Notes: a model not told the origin generated them from the sequence alone. A stretch of DNA of 64,000 nucleotides from Macrotis lagotis (GCF_037893015.1 NC_133666.1:260428441-260492440), one strand, 5' to 3'. Shown: positions 34,248-45,604, counted from the stretch's first letter. Numbers and translations are program-made.

Positions 34248-35203
34248 GCTATTACAATGATATGGAAGGGGGGAGGCAAGGGGGAATGAGGGAACCTTTG
34301 CTCTCGTCAGAGATGGGTAGGAGAGGAAACAGCAAATACACTCACTCAATGGGGCTAGGATTGGATGGCCTGCCCAGGACCATAGGGTCAGGTGGATTCT
34401 GGGCCTAAGGGGTGGTATGGGGGCTCAGGGCTTCTTGGCCCCAGGACCAGGGATCTGTCTGCTGCGCCACTCAGCGACCCTACAGCAGAGTCAGAGTGAA
34501 AGGAGAGAGAAAATATAGTACATGGTAGTGGAGAAATAAGAAAGGAGGGAGTTGCGATCAGCAATGGCAACATTGGAAAAATATGGAAGTAACTTTTGTG
34601 ATGGACTTATCATAAAGAATGTGATCCACTCACGACAGAGTTGATGGTGTTGGAACAAAGCCTGAAGCACATTTTTTGTTATTATTTGGGGGAGGGTGCA
34701 GGGCAAGTGGGACTGGGTGGCCTGCCTGGGGCCACATAGCATCGTGATCTTTGGGTGTCTGGGGCTGGATTTGGACCCAGGTGCTCCTGGCTCAGGGGCC
34801 AATGCTCTGTCTGCCACCCAGCCACCCCTACTATTATTACTATTTTATTTTATTTTGGGTCTTTTTTTTCCTTTTTGGTTTTTGCAGGGCAGTGGGGATT
34901 GGGTGGCTTGCATGTCACATGGCTGGGTGATTATTGGGTTTACGAGGCTGGATATGGACTCAGGTGCTCGTGGCTCTGGGGCTGGTGCTTCATCCATTGC
35001 TCCACCTGGCCATACCTACAATCATTACTATTATTTTTTTCAATTTTAATTTTTTTCTCTCCCCTTTACTTTTTCACCCAAGCAAGTCTATCTATATTCA
35101 TGGGGGGAGGGGTATTTTGTTTACTTGTAAACAAGTATATTTTACTAATGTAAAAAAAATTTGTACAAAATGAGAATAAAAAAATAAATTAAAATGAACA
35201 GAA
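34248..35203 (+). mobile_element. Non-L1 3' body with antisense SINE-like modules and A-rich end
   Basis: After the ORF1 stub the sequence is not L1 ORF1 or ORF2. Three modules resemble the tRNA SINE in reverse: 34365-34482 (ends CTGCTGCGCCACTCAGCGACC), 34690-34830 (GGCCTGCCTGGGGCCACATA, GGATTTGGACCCAGGTGCTC, GCCACCCAGCCACCCC) and 34880-35022 (GGTGGCTTGCATGTCACATG, GGATATGGACTCAGGTGCTC, CCATTGCTCCACCTGGCC). The end is T-rich, then TTTGTACAAAATGAGAATAA and an A-rich run. It reads like the 3' part of a non-autonomous L1-driven composite, comparable in design to SVA. Confidence 0.6.
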
Positions 35204-35214
35204 AAAAATGAATT
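35204..35214 (+). repeat. Right target-site duplication of composite element
   Basis: AAAAATGAATT, identical to 31984-31994, directly after the A-rich 3' end. Confidence 0.75.
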
Positions 35215-35429
35215 ATCACACAGAAGACAGTGAACTGGCTACAATATAAGATGAATTGTGAGTAGCACTTTTAGAGGGAACACAAATTGCTGGGGGAAAA
35301 TGCTTTCTGAATCTTTAAAACTTCTCTAGTAAATAGTTTCTTTTAATGAAATGGATGGTAGTATGATGTGGCCATATGAGCAGAAAGAACAAAATGGCAA
35401 CATATAAAATGTCAATGAGTAAAATAAAT

Positions 35430-35557
35430 GAGAATCATCATAGCACCTTCTTTCCACAATTATTGTGAGGATCAAATGAGAATCTAATTATAAAAAAACT
35501 TAGCTCAGTACTTAGCACATAGTAGGTGCTTAAAGAATATTTATTCCCTTCCTTTTC
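35430..35557 (+). repeat. MIR-family 3' half
   Basis: TTATTGTGAGGATCAAATGAG, then CAGTACTTAGCACATAGTAGG and GCTTAAAGAATATTTATTCCC. Confidence 0.75.
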
Positions 35558-35639
35558 TCCTAATATGCTAATTTTGCATAATTACTTTTCTGGGCATATT
35601 TATATTTTTCTTCTTTTCAAAGAAACTAGTTGAAGACAG

Positions 35640-36205
35640 CTGTCACTCAGTCTCCCCTGAATATCGCTCCAGGATAAATTCCCAGTTCTTCAATCATCCC
35701 TTATAGGATATAGTTTCCAGATACCCTTTCCAACTTGTAACCTTCTTCTGAATGTATTCATTCAAGGTCTGTTTTAAAACATAGCACCCAAAATAAGACA
35801 CGATGCTTTCAAGAACAGCAAGACTATTTTATCCCTTGGTCTGAGTGCTAGACTTCATTTGATGCATCCTTTCTTAACAGACCAGGGTGCTGCTATGCGC
35901 TTTGAACATGTGTTCAGCTAAAACCCCTAGACCTTGTCTCCAATTCTAACAAATTAAGAAACTGACAAGAAGATAAATGAATTGTTCACAACTCACACAG
36001 CTACCTGGTTAGTTAGTAAAGACTAGTCTCCAAGTTTTTAGTTGAGTATTCTTTCCCTATGGCATTCAATTCTAGTAAGACATTTAACATATCTCACCTG
36101 ACTGGGAAATTATTCTGTATATTTAACTCTAAATCCTTCTGGCTGTAATTTAAACCCATTGCCTCTTGTCTTATCCTTTTGTGGAGATGAGAAAAGTCTC
36201 ATAAC
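35640..36205 (+). repeat. CR1/L3-like LINE 3' region, degraded
   Basis: Ordered blocks AAGACAGCTGTCACTCAGTC, TTCTTCAATCATCCCTTATAGG, AACATAGCACCCAAAATAAGAC, CAGACCAGGGTGCTGC and AAAACCCCTAGACC follow a CR1/L3-type consensus I recall. The last part (36085-36200) includes TAATTTAAACCCATTGCCTC from the same family, possibly a second copy. Confidence 0.5.
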
Positions 36206-36434
36206 CACCACAAGACTTCAATCCCCCTGCCTCAGAGGTTTAGCTGCTTAATCCATAAATCTGGATTTAACCCAGAACCCAGAGGCCAGATTAATCTGTG
36301 GATTTCCCTGGAGTGTTTGCATGGGCTTTGACTTCCATTCCTGCCACTTGGGGCACTCTTCCCTTTCATTTCAAGAGACTGCTTTTTTTTGAGGGATTTT
36401 CTTGCTACTGATCTTTTCTTCCCTTAGGCAAGTC

Positions 36435-36602
36435 AAGGGTCTCAGAATTAGAAAGGACCACGAAGGTCATCTGGTCTAATCTATACCTCAGCAAGAATCT
36501 CTTTACAACCTCTGGGACATGCCATCATCCAAACTCCTTTTGGACAGCTTGTGTAATTCACTTGAAATGACAGGAAATCAGTTCTATCCGTGCTTCCTTC
36601 TC
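36435..36602 (+). repeat. CR1/L3-like LINE 3' fragment
   Basis: CTCAGAATTAGAAAGGACCAC, GAAGGTCATCTGGTCTAATC, TCTCTTTACAACCTCTGGG and CTTTTGGACAGCTTG. Confidence 0.6.
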
Positions 36603-36609
36603 CATGATG

Positions 36610-37145
36610 TTCTATTTATTCATTTTCATATCTGAGTACACACTGTCCATCTTGCCTGTAATGCTGTCCTCCCTCATCTCCATCTCCTTGGACCTACCTC
36701 CCTTTATTGTTGTTCTTTGTCCATTCTAGAAGACCAAGACATCAGGGAAGTGATGCCATGACAAGCAAGTGAATTTGGATTTGAGTGAAGGGGTGCTATG
36801 CAAAGTCACCAGTCTCACTTTCTCCTCTGGAGCCATCTGGGTTCAGGGGCCAGATATAGATCAGGACAACTGGAGAGGGCTTTGGATGTGAGGCAATCAA
36901 GGTCATACAGCTAGTAGGTATCAAGTGTCTGAGACCAGATTTGAATTTAGGTCCTCCTGACTCCAAGGGCCTACTTCCCTTTAAGACTCTGCTCAAATGT
37001 CACCTCCTATAAGAAGTCATTCCTCCAGTTCTTGGCAATCTCTCTTCCCACACATAAAATTATTTTGCACATATTTGGGGGCAAATTTATCTGTTTATAT
37101 TTCTCCCCTCTAGCAGAATGCAGAATGGTTGAGGGTTAGAACTAT
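36610..37145 (+). repeat. L2 LINE 3' region split by a SINE
   Basis: 36610-36705 (CTCCATCTCCTTGGACCTACC) continues at 36970-37145 (CTTCCCTTTAAGACTCTGCTC, AAATGTCACCTCCTATAAGAAG, CATTCCTCCAGTTC), the L2 segment before the 3' UTR. The SINE at 36706-36969 interrupts it. Confidence 0.65.
36706..36969 (-). repeat. tRNA SINE with RTE-type tail, TSD present
   Basis: Plus strand from the tail: TTGTTGTTCTTTGTCCATTC, GTGATGCCATGACAAGCAAG, CTCACTTTCTCCTCTGGAGCC, ATCTGGGTTCAGGGGCCAG, then GGTCATACAGCTAGTAGG and the tRNA head. Flanks CCTACCTCCCTTT (36693-36705) and CCTACTTCCCTTT (36970-36982) form a 13-bp TSD with one mismatch. Confidence 0.85.
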
Positions 37146-38517
37146 TTCATTGTTCTTATATTTAGACCTGGAAGATGGATTAGTCGTCATTAGTCCAATT
37201 TCTTCATTTTTCAGATGAGCAAGCTTTTGGGGACCAATAAACAATGAATAGCATTTCCTGTACCTCTTGTGACCTTTATTCATTGTCTCCTCTCTATTAA
37301 GTTGATAAGTTATGACTCGTGCTTTCCCTCTAGGGACAATTGCTTCCAAAACTTCAAAATTTCAAAGTAAATAAAATTAAATAATAGCAAACAGTCCTTC
37401 CCCTTCACTGCTAACATCACCAGTAGAGGAAAAAAGATGTGGCATCATACACCACCTTCACTGGGAAATTTCTCTGTCCATCATCTTTCTAAAGAGCACC
37501 CTGATCAGCTTTATAGTACAGAGAGTAGACATATACTATGCCCTCAAAGAGCTTAGTCTAGTAAAATTTTAAGGCTATGTTCTAACCTATAATCTTTATT
37601 CTTCTCTTCCCATTTCATTTCTATTCTTTTCCATCATCTTCCTCCTGTTTGCTCACCACACATAGAAGTATAATTTTAAGGCTGTCAATTTATGATATAT
37701 GTCTTTCAGATACCTCATTACAACAGGTCCAATGTCATTTGCTTAGTGGTTTCTTACCTTTTATCATAGACATAGAGTTTAGATCAGAATTTTTAAACCC
37801 ACCTAAGAAAATCCCCATGGAAATTCACAACTAGAGAAAACACTGCCTTCAGCATTGAGTCCTATTAACAAAATGTTAGTGTTTGATAGTTGACTACAAA
37901 CTATTCATTTAAATTATTTTAGGAGGGTGTTCAGCTGATTCAGAAAATGCTTTTTCATCCCTTCCCCCAAAAGTGTATTTTTGTTCAGGATGGAAATCAA
38001 GATACCAAATTGCAAGCAAGACCTATTCCCAAAAAATCAACTGGAATTTTAGGGGAAAAACAAAATGTTTTTAGAAATACATATGAAGAGATGATATAAT
38101 AGAAATAAAAGGCTAAAACAAGGTTTTATATTGGGTAGATAAAATATTAGGGTGTGATTATCCCATAATTCTATTGCTAAGTGATTGCAACATTTAAATA
38201 TTCAATCTGACCATTGAAAGAATTCCATCTAGGTATTTGACCTCCACTCCCTTAGCTGATTGACCAGCTTTACTCTAATAAGAATCTTCTTTAGGATGAA
38301 TGTCATTGATCAGTGAGCATATTATAATATTTGAAAATACCAATTTGATGCCTATAACCTCTAGTAAAAGGCCGTGAAAAGAAGGAAACATCTATCAACA
38401 ATTCAGATCCAAGAGCACTCATCCTACAGAACTATATGAGTCATATCCTTAGACTTTTACTGGGGCTCATTTTTTTTTATTACTGATGACTTTCCAGAAC
38501 ATTAGCACTATACTATA
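37146..38517. other. Unclassified intergenic DNA
   Basis: No gene. A CR1/THER-like scrap is at 37150-37225 (GGAAGATGGATTAGTCGTC, TTTTTCAGATGAGCAAGC). The rest is AT-rich and not recognised. Confidence 0.4.
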
Positions 38518-38534
38518 GACACACACACACACAC

Positions 38535-38588
<54 letters not shown>
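38518..38588. repeat. Compound (CA)n-(GA)n microsatellite
   Basis: (AC)9 at 38519-38536 is followed by (GA)24 at 38540-38587. Confidence 0.95.
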
Positions 38589-38589
<1 letters not shown>

Positions 38590-38590
<1 letters not shown>

Positions 38591-40035
38591 ATCTTTTGGG
38601 GATCCTTAATAAAGGCTTTTGAGATTCAAAGGTAGGTCCACTTATTACTTTCAAACTCAAAAGCCTAAATTAGGATTAACAAACTATGATAAAGCTCTGT
38701 GTAAATATTTTAGATCCCTTTTTGGGACTCTAATTCCAGATAATTCACTCTTACTCACCTCCATCATACCCTACCCCCTCCCCTCACCAAAAATCCCCCA
38801 TTGGCACACCTGTGTCGCCTTTCTAACTATATAAGTAACTCTCTAGCCTTACAACTTATGTCAGTCTTATATATTAGGGGTGCTTCAAAATATTTTTAAT
38901 CCACTAAATGAGGACTCAGAGTAAATCTTGGCAGACATTTGTAAAACCTCTTCCTTCCAGTGTTATTCCTCTTGGTTCTCCTGCTTCTGTTCTTTCTCTA
39001 CTTGCCCCCTCCCCAACAACCCCATCATACAGCTTAGAGTCCTGACCACATCTTTGGTCTCCTTCTGCCACTCTTCTGAATGTCCAAGAAAGAAGTGAAG
39101 AAAATGAGAAACTAACTGATAGATTCCTTTTCTGGAAACTTCTTTATATAACTAAAGTGGTGGAGAGTGAGAAAAAAAGGAATAGATGTTAGTCCAGGAC
39201 TTTTCTTGGGCACTCCTAAATTAGGCACTTTTCACTTATGATGTTGCTGGAAGAACTTCTAGTTTTCATGAGCACTAAGCAATGATCTTTGACTTCTATG
39301 AACAGACACTCATACATTCTGGCATGTTTTATATTATTTCAATTCACATTATATCTGATGCAAAAATATGTAAGAAAAAATTTATTGAATTCCTTTTGGG
39401 GAATTTTGTTTTTTTAAAAAGAAGCAGGAAATTCATAGTAGTTTCTTTGATTCATTCTTAATAAATGTGTGTTTATATACATACACATATATGTATTTAT
39501 AAAATCTTTGGTATGTTCTCTTATACTCATTATATTCCACTCTTAAAATGGATGACAGAGGAACAAAAACAAGCTAGCTGCAAAGTCAGTAACTAAAAGG
39601 AAACTAAGGAACTAAAGTTGGTTTTTAGGAAATAAAGAAGGAAACAGTAATGGATAAAATTGAGATATGGGCCTTGAGAATTCCTGCAATCCAACCTTAG
39701 CTCTGACTATTCTTCCTCTCTTAATGCCCAAGTTCCCTAGTTATCTTACTGAGGTGAACCACACTGACCCACCTCCTCTCGGAAGATTAATTAATGATAG
39801 TGATATGCTTGAAGTGTACCAAGCACATTATATTAATGCTAGGAGTGATTTTTCCCTCATCTTCCCTTTTGACCCTAAAGCATAGCATATGAGAACAATA
39901 TGGAGCATGTCAAGTCTGGGAACAGATACATCTGCAGAGTTGAAACCCCATGTCCACTCCTGTATGTGTGAATCATCCTTTGGAAATTACAGACACACAA
40001 AGGAACTGGCTGACTTGAGACCAGCTGACTCCAGG
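38590..40035. other. Unclassified intergenic DNA
   Basis: No gene or clear repeat. Frames of 71-72 codons at 38619 and 39667 have no recognisable domain. Confidence 0.4.
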
Positions 40036-40226
40036 AGGCAGAATGATATTATAGAAGTGTCAGATCTGTAAACAGAGGACCTGCTTCTAATTCTGGTGTT
40101 ATCACTTGCTAAGTGATGTTTGGCAAGTCATGTAACCTTTTTGGGTCTCAGTTCTTCATTGGTAAAATGAGGGGTTGTACTAGATGACCTCTAAAATGCC
40201 TTCTGACTCGAAACCTGTGGTCCTTT
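40036..40226 (+). repeat. MIR-family SINE, near full length
   Basis: GAATGATATTATAGAAGTGTC, CTGCTTCTAATTCTGGTG, TTTGGCAAGTCATGTAACC, GTTCTTCATTGGTAAAATGAGG and GTACTAGATGACCTC. Confidence 0.7.
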
Positions 40227-40940
40227 AAGGAATATGCTATCTCCTCTGCATTTTGGCATATAAAGAGAAATAACTCTGGGTTCTCCAGGAGCATACACTC
40301 TTTTTGTGAAAAGGGACATATCCTAATGACCTGCTCCAGTCCCCATATGCCATTCCACCCTCTATTTGCCAGAATATATAAAGTCCAGAGAAAAAGGCCT
40401 AAATGAATGTTAACCTGCTGACAAAACCTATATAGATAGCAAGCTTTGGAATCTGCAGAGTGAAAAAGGGAAATTGAGTTCATTTGTGCCATGCAAACTG
40501 AATAGCACCTTAGTTTGTTGCCATTTGCTAACGGAGTATTCCTTATTCAAACGTCCTGAGAGTCATTACTTTCTGTGTGGAGGGACAAATAAGCTTCTTG
40601 ACTCTGGGGAGGTTTCTCAGATCCTAGCCAAGCAAATGAGAACAGGACCAATATATTTGCAAGGTTACCCATGGGAAGAGTCAAATTCTTCCCCTCCACC
40701 AATAGACAGGATTAAAGATCCCAGGGCACAGTAGGGCAGTGGGAGTGAACAAAAGTTAATACCTTATCCCCTCACCAGTTTCTGATCTTAAACCTTCATA
40801 AAGCTTAAAAACTAATGAATCGTTATTGTCACACTTCTGAGATGGAAAGTTTCATGTATAAAAAAGGAAAACTGGGAGTTATCTTTGGTACTACTACCCC
40901 CCCCCCGCCACAGTTTGTTAGTACATAAAGTTTGAAAGAA
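40227..40940. other. Unclassified intergenic DNA
   Basis: No gene recognised. Frames at 40148-40492 (minus) and 40474-40734 (plus) overlap and resemble nothing known. Confidence 0.4.
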
Positions 40941-40944
40941 TCTT

Positions 40945-41090
40945 AGTGGTCTAACCTCTTTACTTTTACAGTCAAGGAAGTTGAGACTCAAAAAGGTTAA
41001 TTGACTTGCCCACCATCACACAGCTAAAGAGGAAAGATTCAAATTCAGGTCTTCCTGATTTCAAATCTAGTCTTTACCACTTAGTTGATT
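40945..41090 (-). repeat. MIR/THER-type SINE
   Basis: AAGGAAGTTGAGACTCAAAAAGG, GACTTGCCCACCATCACACAGC and CAAATTCAGGTCTTCCTGA, reverse order. Confidence 0.65.
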
Positions 41091-42820
41091 AAGACCTGAA
41101 TCAAGACTCAAATGAGAAAAATTGTATCAGTCTCCATTTTCCTACTCCTTGCCTACTGTCACCCCAAAGGCCTCTACTTGTAAAAAAGAATGTACTTCAA
41201 AAAACCTAATTTGGAAATAAAAGCTTTATGATAGGGCCTTCTTTCATCTTTCTGTCATGGTTGTTGGATTATCACAAAAGAACTACTCATTTAGAGAGAA
41301 TTTGCTACTACATGATGGGAAAAGCGGGCAGGAGAATCTAATTACCTGTTCTTTTCACCCCAGAGTACTGCATACTCTCAAAATGAAACTAATTTGCATA
41401 TGCACAAATTACTACGATATAAGATAGCACATAATAAGTATCATATGAAGGTATTTAGAAAATGATCCTGCAAGATTATTCAATAGTTAAGGGGAAGGCT
41501 ATGCCCATTCAATTTTTTTTAAAAAAAATTTTAATTATTGTAACAACATGTAAGTCTTCAAGATTCACCTTTGTGGTGGTGGGGGGGGGGGGAGAGTGAT
41601 CATTTCCTGAGGCAGAGAAAAAGAGAAGACATTCGCCCTTTATTGGACATTGGTTATACATATCACCCTAGGTTAACCAAGATTAACCTTTCTACAACTG
41701 GTGGCAGAAACATCCCAGAGCTTTATTTAGTACTAGGAGACAAGTTAGCTGAAGCTCAGTAGAAAGAGTATAAAGATTAAGACTCAGAATTCTGGTTCTG
41801 AGGTCCAGAGGTTCAGATTCCGAGGTCCAAATTCTGAATTCTGGTTATGAGGTCCATAGTCTTCATTACAAAGTGAAAGAAAGCATCTGACCATCAAGGG
41901 TCTTAACTAAGAGCAGCTAAGAAAATCCAGTTACCAACATTTGCTTTGAGGAAAGGTGAAGAGTAGGGGTGGTAAAAAAGACAGAATCAAGGACAGAGAG
42001 ACTAGGAGACAAAAAGAAAGAGGAGAGAGGGGAGAGGAAAGGATTGGACATGAAGGAACAGGACTGGTGAAAACAAGATAGGACAGGACAGGGGAGGGGA
42101 GGGGAAAGGAGGAGCCAAATGTGGAGGTCAAAACTATTCTATCACATACACCAAATTCTCTGAATCTCTAGATGAGGGTGCCATTAAGATATACCTAGCT
42201 AAGACAACTTTGCCCTGAACAAATAATTGGAGGGCACCTCTAAGCATTATTTCTACACAACAAAGAATTATGTGCAAGTTCAGCTTTCTCATACCATGTG
42301 ACTAAACTACCTGCTGACAGTAAACAATAATTTCAGAATTTTCTGAGTTACCATTAACTCTTTCAGACCTAGGGGATTCTCTCAGTGAACCTTAAGGGGC
42401 CCATTTAGCCAAAAAAAAAAAGGGTTTGTAATGATAGCCTGTGGTATGGAATGCTGGTTAATAATCATGATAATTTTCAATTCCTTTTCTGATAGACTTC
42501 TGAAAAGCCCTCTAGACAACTCTACCTAATGACTGAAAAACTTTTGAGTGGTAGTTTTTGGTTTTCTTTTGAAAATGTACATTTTTATGTCAAATCTAGA
42601 AATCTTATTAACATTGTTCAATTAAAAAACAACAACAATCAAGTGCCCACTCTTGGAGATAGAAAAACAAAAATGAAACATTCTGTCCTTAAGTAGTAGC
42701 TTCCTGATTAGTGTATCAGGAAATTAATTGTATAACTATAAATAAACACAAAATATAAAATGTTTATTATCTATGTATCCACATATACACATTTAAAGTA
42801 TACAGACTATGTATACTCAG
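41091..42820. other. Unclassified DNA with simple repeats
   Basis: It contains a T8A8 palindrome (41513-41528), a G-run (41578-41592), a tandem GAGGTCCA-containing minisatellite (41793-41858) and a purine-rich (GGAGGGGA/GGACA)n stretch (41985-42125). No gene. Confidence 0.5.
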
Positions 42821-42985
42821 GGGCAGCTAGATGACTCAGTGACTGGGCCTGGAGTCAAGAAAATCAACTTCAAAGCCCACATCAGACACTTTGTAACTGT
42901 GTGACTGATCCTGAACAAGTCACTTAATTTCTGTCTGCCTCCTAATTTTATTGCCTTCCTTCTGTAAATTATTTCCAAATTATCC
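42821..42985 (+). repeat. tRNA-derived SINE
   Basis: GGGGCAGCTAGATGACTCAGTG, GCCTGGAGTCAAGAAAATC and GATCCTGAACAAGTCACTTAA. First of four SINEs within about 950 bases. Confidence 0.75.
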
Positions 42986-43017
42986 TATAGATAGTTTACA
43001 ATTTAGTGTTCTTCCAA

Positions 43018-43146
43018 AGAAGATTGTAAACTCCTTTGGGGGAAAGGGAATGTCTTTTGCTTCTATTTGTAACCCTAGTGCTTACACAATGTTTAGCACA
43101 TAGTAGGTATTTAATAAATGTTGATTAATTGATAGATTGATTGATG
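43018..43146 (+). repeat. L2-type LINE 3' end
   Basis: AGATTGTAAACTCCTTTGGG, GTTTAGCACATAGTAGG, TTTAATAAATGTTGATTAATTG. Confidence 0.75.
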
Positions 43147-43309
43147 GGGGTAGCCTGTGCAAAGTCATAGAGGCATAAGATGAACAGAAGTGGGGAGGGA
43201 ATAAGGTAGATAGAGCAGGAAAGCATATAAACCAGTTTGCTTGGAAAATAGTGTGTGGGAATGAGAAGGGTATACTAAGTCTGGAATCTTAACCTTTAGG
43301 GAGAGGTGG

Positions 43310-43496
43310 TGCCATGACAAGCACATGAAATGGATATAAGTCACAAGCCTCACTTTCTTCTCCAGAACCATCTGGATCCAGTGACCAGATATAAATCGGG
43401 ATGATTGGAGATGACCCTAGATGCCAGGGTAAATTACTTGTCCAAGGTCACACAGTCAGGGTCAAGTGTCTGAGACTGGATTTGAACTCAGAAATA
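43310..43496 (-). repeat. tRNA SINE with RTE-type tail
   Basis: GTGCCATGACAAGCACATG, CCTCACTTTCTTCTCCAGAACC, CATCTGGATCCAGTGACC and GGTCACACAGTCAGGGTC, parallel to 36706-36969. Confidence 0.8.
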
Positions 43497-43498
43497 AG

Positions 43499-43596
43499 GG
43501 CAGCTAGGTGGCAAGGTGGCTAGGATAGTTAGGAGGCTGTGAGTTTGAATCCAGTTTCACTACCTGTTGTGGTCCTCTTCAAGACTGAAGGACAAT
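43499..43596 (+). repeat. Truncated tRNA SINE with RTE-type tail
   Basis: GGGCAGCTAGGTGGCAAGGTG, then TTTGAATCCAG, jumps to GTGGTCCTCTTCAAGACTGA. The whole middle is absent. Confidence 0.65.
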
Positions 43597-43758
43597 TGGG
43601 GCAGCTAGGTGACTCAATGGATAGAGTACCAGCCCTGAAGTCAGGAGGACCTGAGTTCAAATTCGACCTCAGACACTTAAGTAATTACCTAAACTGTATA
43701 ACCTTGGGCAAGCCACTTAATCCCATTGCCTTGCAAAAATAAAAAATAAAAAAGGTAA
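43597..43758 (+). repeat. Poly(A) tRNA-derived SINE
   Basis: It starts GGGGCAGCTAGGTGACTCAA and ends GCCTTGC plus an A-rich tail. The flanks share only ACAATT (43590-43595 and 43759-43765), a weak TSD. Confidence 0.85.
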
Positions 43759-43759
43759 C

Positions 43760-44935
43760 AATTATCAAGTCTGGAATCAGATTGTATAAGGCTTACAAGG
43801 CCAACAACGGAGTTCGCAGTTGATCCTAGAGTCAAAAGGGAATCACTGCCTGAAAGGATAGAAACATAATTCTATCTGGGTTTTTGGACCACCCCTTTGG
43901 TAGTCTTGTGGAACACAGATTAGAAAGGGGAGGAGATGGGAGAACAATTAGAAGGCTATGGCTATGGCCATTAATCCTCTAGTTTATCAGCTACATAACT
44001 CAGTTCATGAATTTTACTTAGCTCCTGTTCAAAACAACTCCCTAGTTAATGTCAGAATACATTAGTCTGGAGTAAGGGTCTTATGTGAACCAATTCTGTT
44101 TTTATAAAATTTTCCCCTAAATACATTTGCCTTTGTACCTAAAACACACATTTAGCAGGATTTCAGTGTCAGCATTTTGAGGTTGTCTGGGGAAAGGTAC
44201 TCTATATACATCTTTTAAAAAAATACTGACTGGCACTGCTTTTCATGTGGTTTGGTAATTAGTGCAAGAAATTGCATGTCACCTGACTTACTCTGGAAAG
44301 GTAAATGCTTTTTCCTGGGGGCAATGCCTAGCTGGTTACTTATTCCCTATTGCATTTGAGGTTTTTACACAAGAATTCAATAAAAAAGGACATAACCTTA
44401 TTTTATAGCACCATGAAGGGTTTAAAGTAAAACCCCTGTGAGTTAGGGAGACCAGCCACAAAGCCTCAATTCAATCACTTGACTTGACTTATTGATCCTT
44501 TGTGCCTGGCCAGGGCAGGGCAGAAAAGGGCAAGCGGAGCTGGGTTTTTATGCACCAGATGTAGCTCATTCCAACAGAACAAGGTGTCCCAGCCTCCACC
44601 CTGCCACCCTCCCTGCCCCCACCCCAAGTGAGGAAGCACCTGCTAGTCTATTCACAAAGCTTAATGCCTCCACAATTGTCGGGGTTGGGAAATACATGCA
44701 TTGCTGTAAAGATATTAAAATTGCATTAATTTCCTTCCTCCCTGAGTTTAGTTTAATTGGTGTTTTAATGAGTTTTCATGAATTCATTTCCCTATTTTTT
44801 AGGATACTGTATTTAACCAAAGAAAATTAAAAAGAAAAACTCTAAGCAGAAAACAAGCATAATGATAGTATATGAAGTCCATGGTAGCTGCTAATTACCA
44901 TTCTGCTTCATCTTGCTTTGATTTCTTTGACCTGC
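43760..44935. other. Unique block, candidate conserved non-coding DNA
   Basis: From about 44090 the sequence is non-repetitive. The run 44640-44830 (CACAATTGTCGGGG, ATTAAAATTGCATTAATTTCC, GTTTAATTGGTG, TTTTAATGAGTTTTCATGAATTC) is dense in homeobox-like TAAT cores. The 112-codon frame at 44492-44830 crosses it but has no recognisable domain. Enhancer-like appearance is inference. Confidence 0.35.
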
Positions 44936-45604
44936 TCCATTGATCACACAGGTGCATGTGGCAATGACCTCACCCCACCCCCACCCCCACCCCCTATTTC
45001 CTTACATTTGGGGAAAAAAATGCTTTATAGCTGACTCTTCTAAGTGTCTTCAATTGTTCTCTGTTACCGTGAGGTCCTGGAGGACAAAAACCCTGTCTAA
45101 ATTTAAGGAGGAACAGTATCATGTGTGTTGTACAATTGATGGTAAAGTCAAAGGCATTTGTACAGAATTTGGTAAATGTGGAATATTCTCAGATTTGTGA
45201 TAAACAGCCATAGATTAGGATTTGAACGTGCTTGCTCCCTTTCTTGGGACTATCTTTGACTCTTCCTTCTCCTTAATCTCTAACATCCAAGCAAATTCTT
45301 ATTGATTTCTCCATGGCAGAATCTTGCTAATGTCTCCCCTTCCCCATTTTCAGTGCCACTACCCCAATGCACTTCCTTATTTTCACCCTTCAATTTCAAT
45401 AGCTATTCTAATGAGTCACTCTGCCTCCATAGTTTTCCCTCCAACATATCCATTATTGGAATGACAAAATAATTCTTCCTTCTAGATTTGGTCCTATTAA
45501 TCCTCTATTTCAAAAATTCTCAGAGTCTCTCAATGTAAAATTTAAATTCAGTGATATCATGAGAAAAGTCCCAAGTTTGGAAATCTTTCCAGGTTCCAGT
45601 CTCA

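Noticed and set aside
33295-35200. Separate TSD for the second L1-type unit alone
   Set aside because: The left flank GAGAATGTATAGAAG has only a loose resemblance to GAGAATAAAAAAATA near 35171. The outer 11-bp repeat is perfect and better placed.
34248-35203. Endogenous retrovirus LTR
   Set aside because: No matching second LTR, no TG...CA ends, no primer-binding site or polypurine tract. The flanks form an 11-bp TSD after an A-rich end, which fits L1-type insertion.
41511-41530. T8A8 palindrome
   Set aside because: A simple homopolymer junction with no wider structure.
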